A stretch of 37,319 bases of DNA. Origin: Candidatus Palauibacter poriticola (GTDB lineage: Bacteria; Gemmatimonadota; Gemmatimonadetes; Palauibacterales; Palauibacteraceae). How positions within the stretch are numbered: position 1 is the stretch's first letter; each line of letters starts with the position of its first letter. The notes under the pieces were generated by a model that had not been told where the DNA came from, searched no databases, and saw only the letters and a program-made list of their open reading frames with translations. Shown piece by piece: positions 34,843 to 37,319 of the stretch. The position numbers were made by a program, and so were the translations under genes. The DNA lies in assembly GCA_012270965.1 (NCBI GenBank), contig JAAXHJ010000013.1:1-37319 (forward strand). The letters are read 5' to 3'.

Positions 34843-36119
34843 CGACCCGTGCGCGCCGACGCCTCGGCACCGGTCTCACGGCGGCCCGAGGGGGCGCTTG
34901 GCGGGCGGCCCTCTTGGCGGCGCTTGGCGCGGTCGGCCTTCAGGCGGGGGCGGCCAGCGCGCAGGAGGTCGTGGATCTCCCCGCCGAGGATCGTCTACTG
35001 TCCCCCGATCTCGAACCCGTGTACCGCATCGGGTCCGCCATGACTCAGGCCGCGTGGGCGGAGTTCTCGTCCATACCGAGCCTGTGGTTCGACGCCGAGG
35101 GGAACCTCCATCTCATGGACCAGACGGAACCCCTCTCGGGTCGGACGCGGATCGTCGTCGTGGATGCGGCGGGCGGACTGGTGACCGAGTTCGGCCGCTC
35201 CGGCGATGGTCCGGGCGAATTCCGCGCCCCGCGGGAGATGTACGTGTGGGCGGACGGGAGCACGCTGGTCCAAGACATCATGCACCGGGGCTACCACCTC
35301 TTCGCCCCGGGCGGCGAGTTCGAGTACATGCTCGGCGTGGAGATGGGCAGCGACATGCGACCGGAGCGCGCCTCCGGGCGGACCCTCCTCGGCGGTCGGT
35401 GGGACGCCTCGACGGGCGAGGAGAGGCGGGCCATCCTGCGCTTCGACTTGGCTTCGGACGAGGTTTCGGAGCATGTGCTGGCGGAGGCCTGGGCGCCACG
35501 CGAACTGGAAATCCGCGATCACGAAGCCGACGACCCGGAGGACATGGGGCTTCGCGCCGTGTGGGGGTTCGAGCCCGGGCTGCTGTTCGACGTGCTGCCC
35601 TCGGGCGGGGTCGCGTTCTCGGACTCGTCGGCCTATGAGATCAAGCTCACCGACCCTTCCGGCGCCGTGCCGCGCATCCTGCGCCGGCCCATCCGGCCGC
35701 TACCGGTCACGGAGTCCGTGCGGCGGGAGGAGCGCGAACGCCGCCTCGAGCGGCTCCGAACCCCGAGGATGAGCGGCAACCGGTCGCCCGACGCGATGGT
35801 AGCGATGAACTTCCTTATGCAGGGTCAGATCCGAGCGGTCGAGAACATGCGGTTTCACCCCGAGGTGCCCGTACTCGCGGCCGTTCGTACGACTTGGGAC
35901 GGCACGCTGTGGATCCAGCGGAACGCGGAGCCGGGCGTGGAGGAGCCCGCCCCCATCGACGTGCTCACTCCGGACGGGCGCTACGTGGGCACGCTCGCCC
36001 CGGATGTGCTCCCCATGCCGGATGCCTTCGGCCCGGGTGGCCTCGTCGCCTTCGTCGAAACCGACGAGTTCGACGTCCCGGTCATCACCGTGCGACGCCT
36101 TCCGCCCGAGATCCGGTGA
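34839..36119 (+). CDS. Secreted six-bladed beta-propeller protein
   Basis: 426 residues. The ATG overlaps the M56 stop (ATGA), so this is the third gene of the blaI-M56 operon. Seen: a signal peptide (ALLAALGAVGLQAGAASAQ); then propeller blades with the NHL/6-blade signature: SLWFDAEGNLHLMDQ, RIVVVDAAGGLVTEFGRSGDGPGEFRAP, LFAPGGEFEYML, LPSGGVAFSDSSAYEIKL and WDGTLWIQRNAE. Propellers of this kind bind ligands or partners outside the cell. By position it may be the output or sensor partner of the BlaI/M56 pair. No catalytic motif recognised. Confidence 0.85.
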   Translation: MTTRARRRLGTGLTAARGGAWRAALLAALGAVGLQAGAASAQEVVDLPAEDRLLSPDLEPVYRIGSAMTQAAWAEFSSIPSLWFDAEGNLHLMDQTEPLSGRTRIVVVDAAGGLVTEFGRSGDGPGEFRAPREMYVWADGSTLVQDIMHRGYHLFAPGGEFEYMLGVEMGSDMRPERASGRTLLGGRWDASTGEERRAILRFDLASDEVSEHVLAEAWAPRELEIRDHEADDPEDMGLRAVWGFEPGLLFDVLPSGGVAFSDSSAYEIKLTDPSGAVPRILRRPIRPLPVTESVRREERERRLERLRTPRMSGNRSPDAMVAMNFLMQGQIRAVENMRFHPEVPVLAAVRTTWDGTLWIQRNAEPGVEEPAPIDVLTPDGRYVGTLAPDVLPMPDAFGPGGLVAFVETDEFDVPVITVRRLPPEIR

Positions 36120-36393
36120 GCCTGCCGCTTGGTGCCGTCGAAGCCGCCGCAGCCACGCCACGGGTGACCGGCGGAGCGCAGGGCTCCGAAGTCCCGAACC
36201 CGGGCACCATTCCGGGCCCCACCGGGGTTGGCCAACCGACGCGGTCCTCTCCAGGGCCCGTCCGCGTCCTCGTCATTGCAGCGCCTGATTGGGCGATGGT
36301 CGGTCGAACCCCGTTCGTGAATCCGAAGGGCGCTCCCGCGGGCCGTCTCCGCCAGCCCGGTTTCTCAATCGCCCGCCCGAGACTGCCGGAAGA

Positions 36394-36409
36394 CGTTGCC
36401 GCGGGAACG
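36394..36409. repeat. REP-like palindrome, one-mismatch copy
   Basis: CGTTGCCGCGGGAACG differs at one base from the full palindrome. It lies next to the downstream end of the FxLYD-like gene fragment. Confidence 0.5.
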
Positions 36410-36429
36410 CTTCTCAGGTTGAGCAGCGC

Positions 36430-36565
36430 GAAACTTCCGGGTGGGCGGTCCAGCCGTCCGCGGCGTGGGTCCGAGTTCGGTCCCGGTGGACAGGTGGACC
36501 TCGACCCTCACGGCGCAGAGCGTCGCAGCGGTCGTGTTCTCCACGATCCCCGCGAACGCGTTCCT
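36430..36565 (-). pseudogene. Fragment of an FxLYD-like secreted beta domain
   Basis: Reading leftward, one frame gives NAFAGIVENTT, then VRVEVHLSTGTELGPT (about 36562-36464), a pattern known from FxLYD-type domains of bacterial surface proteins. Such domains continue about 25 residues and close with a GWTAHPEV block. Here GWTAHPEVS follows almost directly, in another frame (about 36455-36429), so the middle is deleted and the frame broken. No upstream or downstream part of the parent protein is recognisable. Identification rests on pattern memory and is moderate. Confidence 0.5.
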
Positions 36566-36852
36566 GCCCGGGGCTGCGCCTCGGTGGGGCCGAACCCGAT
36601 GAAGTCGGACAGCGTGAACGGCATGTCCTGCCCGGACCAAATGAGCACTTACAGCGTGGCGAGCGCTCCCAGCGACCGGATGAGGATCTCAGCCCCCGTC
36701 TGGTAGATAAGGGTATCTTGGGGTTGCCCCGTTTTCACGGCCCATCCGGTATCTGCCCCACAACAGGTTGCTGGCAGCCGACGCGGAGAGGACGGCTAGG
36801 CACCATCCGGCGTTGCGAGTGCGCCGGGGCGCGGTCACTCCGTCTCCAAGAC

Positions 36853-37319
36853 TCACCTGCGGTCGATCACGACGACGGGCCGGATGACCTCGAGCGTATC
36901 GACCGATTCCGGGACATGGCCCCGGTATGCCGGATACCTGATACCGTTGGTCCCGTAGATCACTACGGAACCGTGACCCGCGCGGTCGAACCGCACCGAC
37001 ACGGTGCGCAGTGTGCCCATCATGATGCTCGGGCAATTCATCGACCGTTCTTCGAACTTCATGAACGGTATGATCTCCATGCGGCCGGCGCGTTCGCGTA
37101 TCTCGGTTCGACCGGGGGACAGCCGGCAGCCCCAATAGGTCTCCACCGAGACCGGGAACCGCTCTCCCACCCGGACCGTATCGGGCACATGCACGGTTAC
37201 GGTGTCCTCATGGAAGCCCGTCGCGATCGCCGCGATCACTTCGTCCGGGACATGGAACGACGGACCGTCACCGAACAGGCCGCTGCAGCCGGCCATGAGA
37301 CCGGCTGCAGCGGCCGCAC
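36853..37319 (-). CDS. Lipoprotein of unknown function (5' partial)
   Basis: At least 155 residues; the N-terminus lies beyond the window. Seen: a hydrophobic AAAAAGLMAGC at the edge, with the lipobox LMAGC preceding SGLFGDG, so it is exported and lipid-anchored. The internal ATG within the lipobox is not the true start. The mature part is beta-rich (TVTVHVPDTVRVGERFPVSV, GSVVIYGTNGIRYPAY), with two further cysteines (WGC, MNC) that may form a disulfide. No family recognised. Confidence 0.7.
   Translation of the reverse strand, partial: AAAAAGLMAGCSGLFGDGPSFHVPDEVIAAIATGFHEDTVTVHVPDTVRVGERFPVSVETYWGCRLSPGRTEIRERAGRMEIIPFMKFEERSMNCPSIMMGTLRTVSVRFDRAGHGSVVIYGTNGIRYPAYRGHVPESVDTLEVIRPVVVIDRR

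Larger units (their letters stand above)
36120..36852. other. 733-nt region without intact genes
   Basis: Between the propeller stop and the lipoprotein stop. It holds a REP-like palindrome copy (36394-36409), a fragment of an FxLYD-like domain on the minus strand (36430-36565) and a weak 4-bp hairpin before TTTT (about 36717-36732). No frame has a start, ribosome site and homology together. It looks like a decayed gene plus spacer. Confidence 0.65.

Noticed and set aside
36717-36732. Terminator GGGG-TTG-CCCC-GTTTT after the propeller operon
   Set aside because: Only a 4-bp stem and four Ts, about 600 nt from the operon end; too weak to claim.

Overview
This is a 37.3-kb, GC-rich window from a Gram-negative bacterium with outer-membrane and secreted proteins. 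Lipobox and 'AxA-Q' signal peptides, an OmpW/porin-like barrel, a TonB-receptor remnant, M14 and M56 peptidases and secreted beta-propellers all appear. The protein styles resemble Gemmatimonadota, perhaps a marine or host-associated lineage. That placement is inference from protein style, not from a marker-gene tree.

Layout. (1) 1-6572: a 5'-truncated STAND/NACHT-type NTPase with a C-terminal PD-(D/E)XK-like nuclease domain (candidate anti-phage gene), a 4-hydroxy-2-oxoglutarate aldolase-like enzyme and a class II Fic protein. The first and last look less GC-rich than their surroundings. (2) 6597-12517: housekeeping genes purA and then ffh-rpsP-rimM-trmD-rplS-rnhB. The leaders hold a very clear intrinsic-terminator hairpin just before ffh and a good sigma70-type promoter before rplS. 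(3) 12465-18554: a GH113-like lipoprotein, a methyltransferase, a PIN-domain remnant, a small secreted protein, tRNA-Lys(TTT), a TonB-receptor pseudogene, a two-TM membrane protein and an outer-membrane barrel. (4) 18570-31457, all on the minus strand: SDR dehydrogenase, HyuA-HyuB (hydantoinase/oxoprolinase) fusion, a collapsed hipBA toxin-antitoxin locus, an LRR-leishmanolysin lipoprotein, an M14 peptidase lipoprotein and an N-acetylmuramoyl-L-alanine amidase. The genes from the SDR to the LRR protein are joined by 1- to 4-nt stop/start overlaps, suggesting one transcript. (5) 31458-36119, plus strand: an AbrB-VapC pair with a truncated toxin, then a tightly overlapped BlaI - M56 sensor protease - secreted six-bladed propeller operon. 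(6) 36120-37319: a non-coding stretch with a gene fragment and a 5'-truncated lipoprotein.

Three themes stand out. First, five loci (PIN, TonB receptor, hipBA, vapC, an FxLYD-like domain) are broken by internal or terminal deletions, often with single-base frameshifts, and three of them are toxin-type genes. Second, a 16-bp palindrome (CGTTCCCGCGGGAACG) recurs exactly twice and as several near-copies, in gene-flanking DNA and inside coding linkers, like a REP-type element. Third, short tandem repeats sit at gene junctions of the minus-strand block. The intact candidates for a less-described system are the STAND NTPase-nuclease and the LRR-Calx-beta-leishmanolysin lipoprotein.
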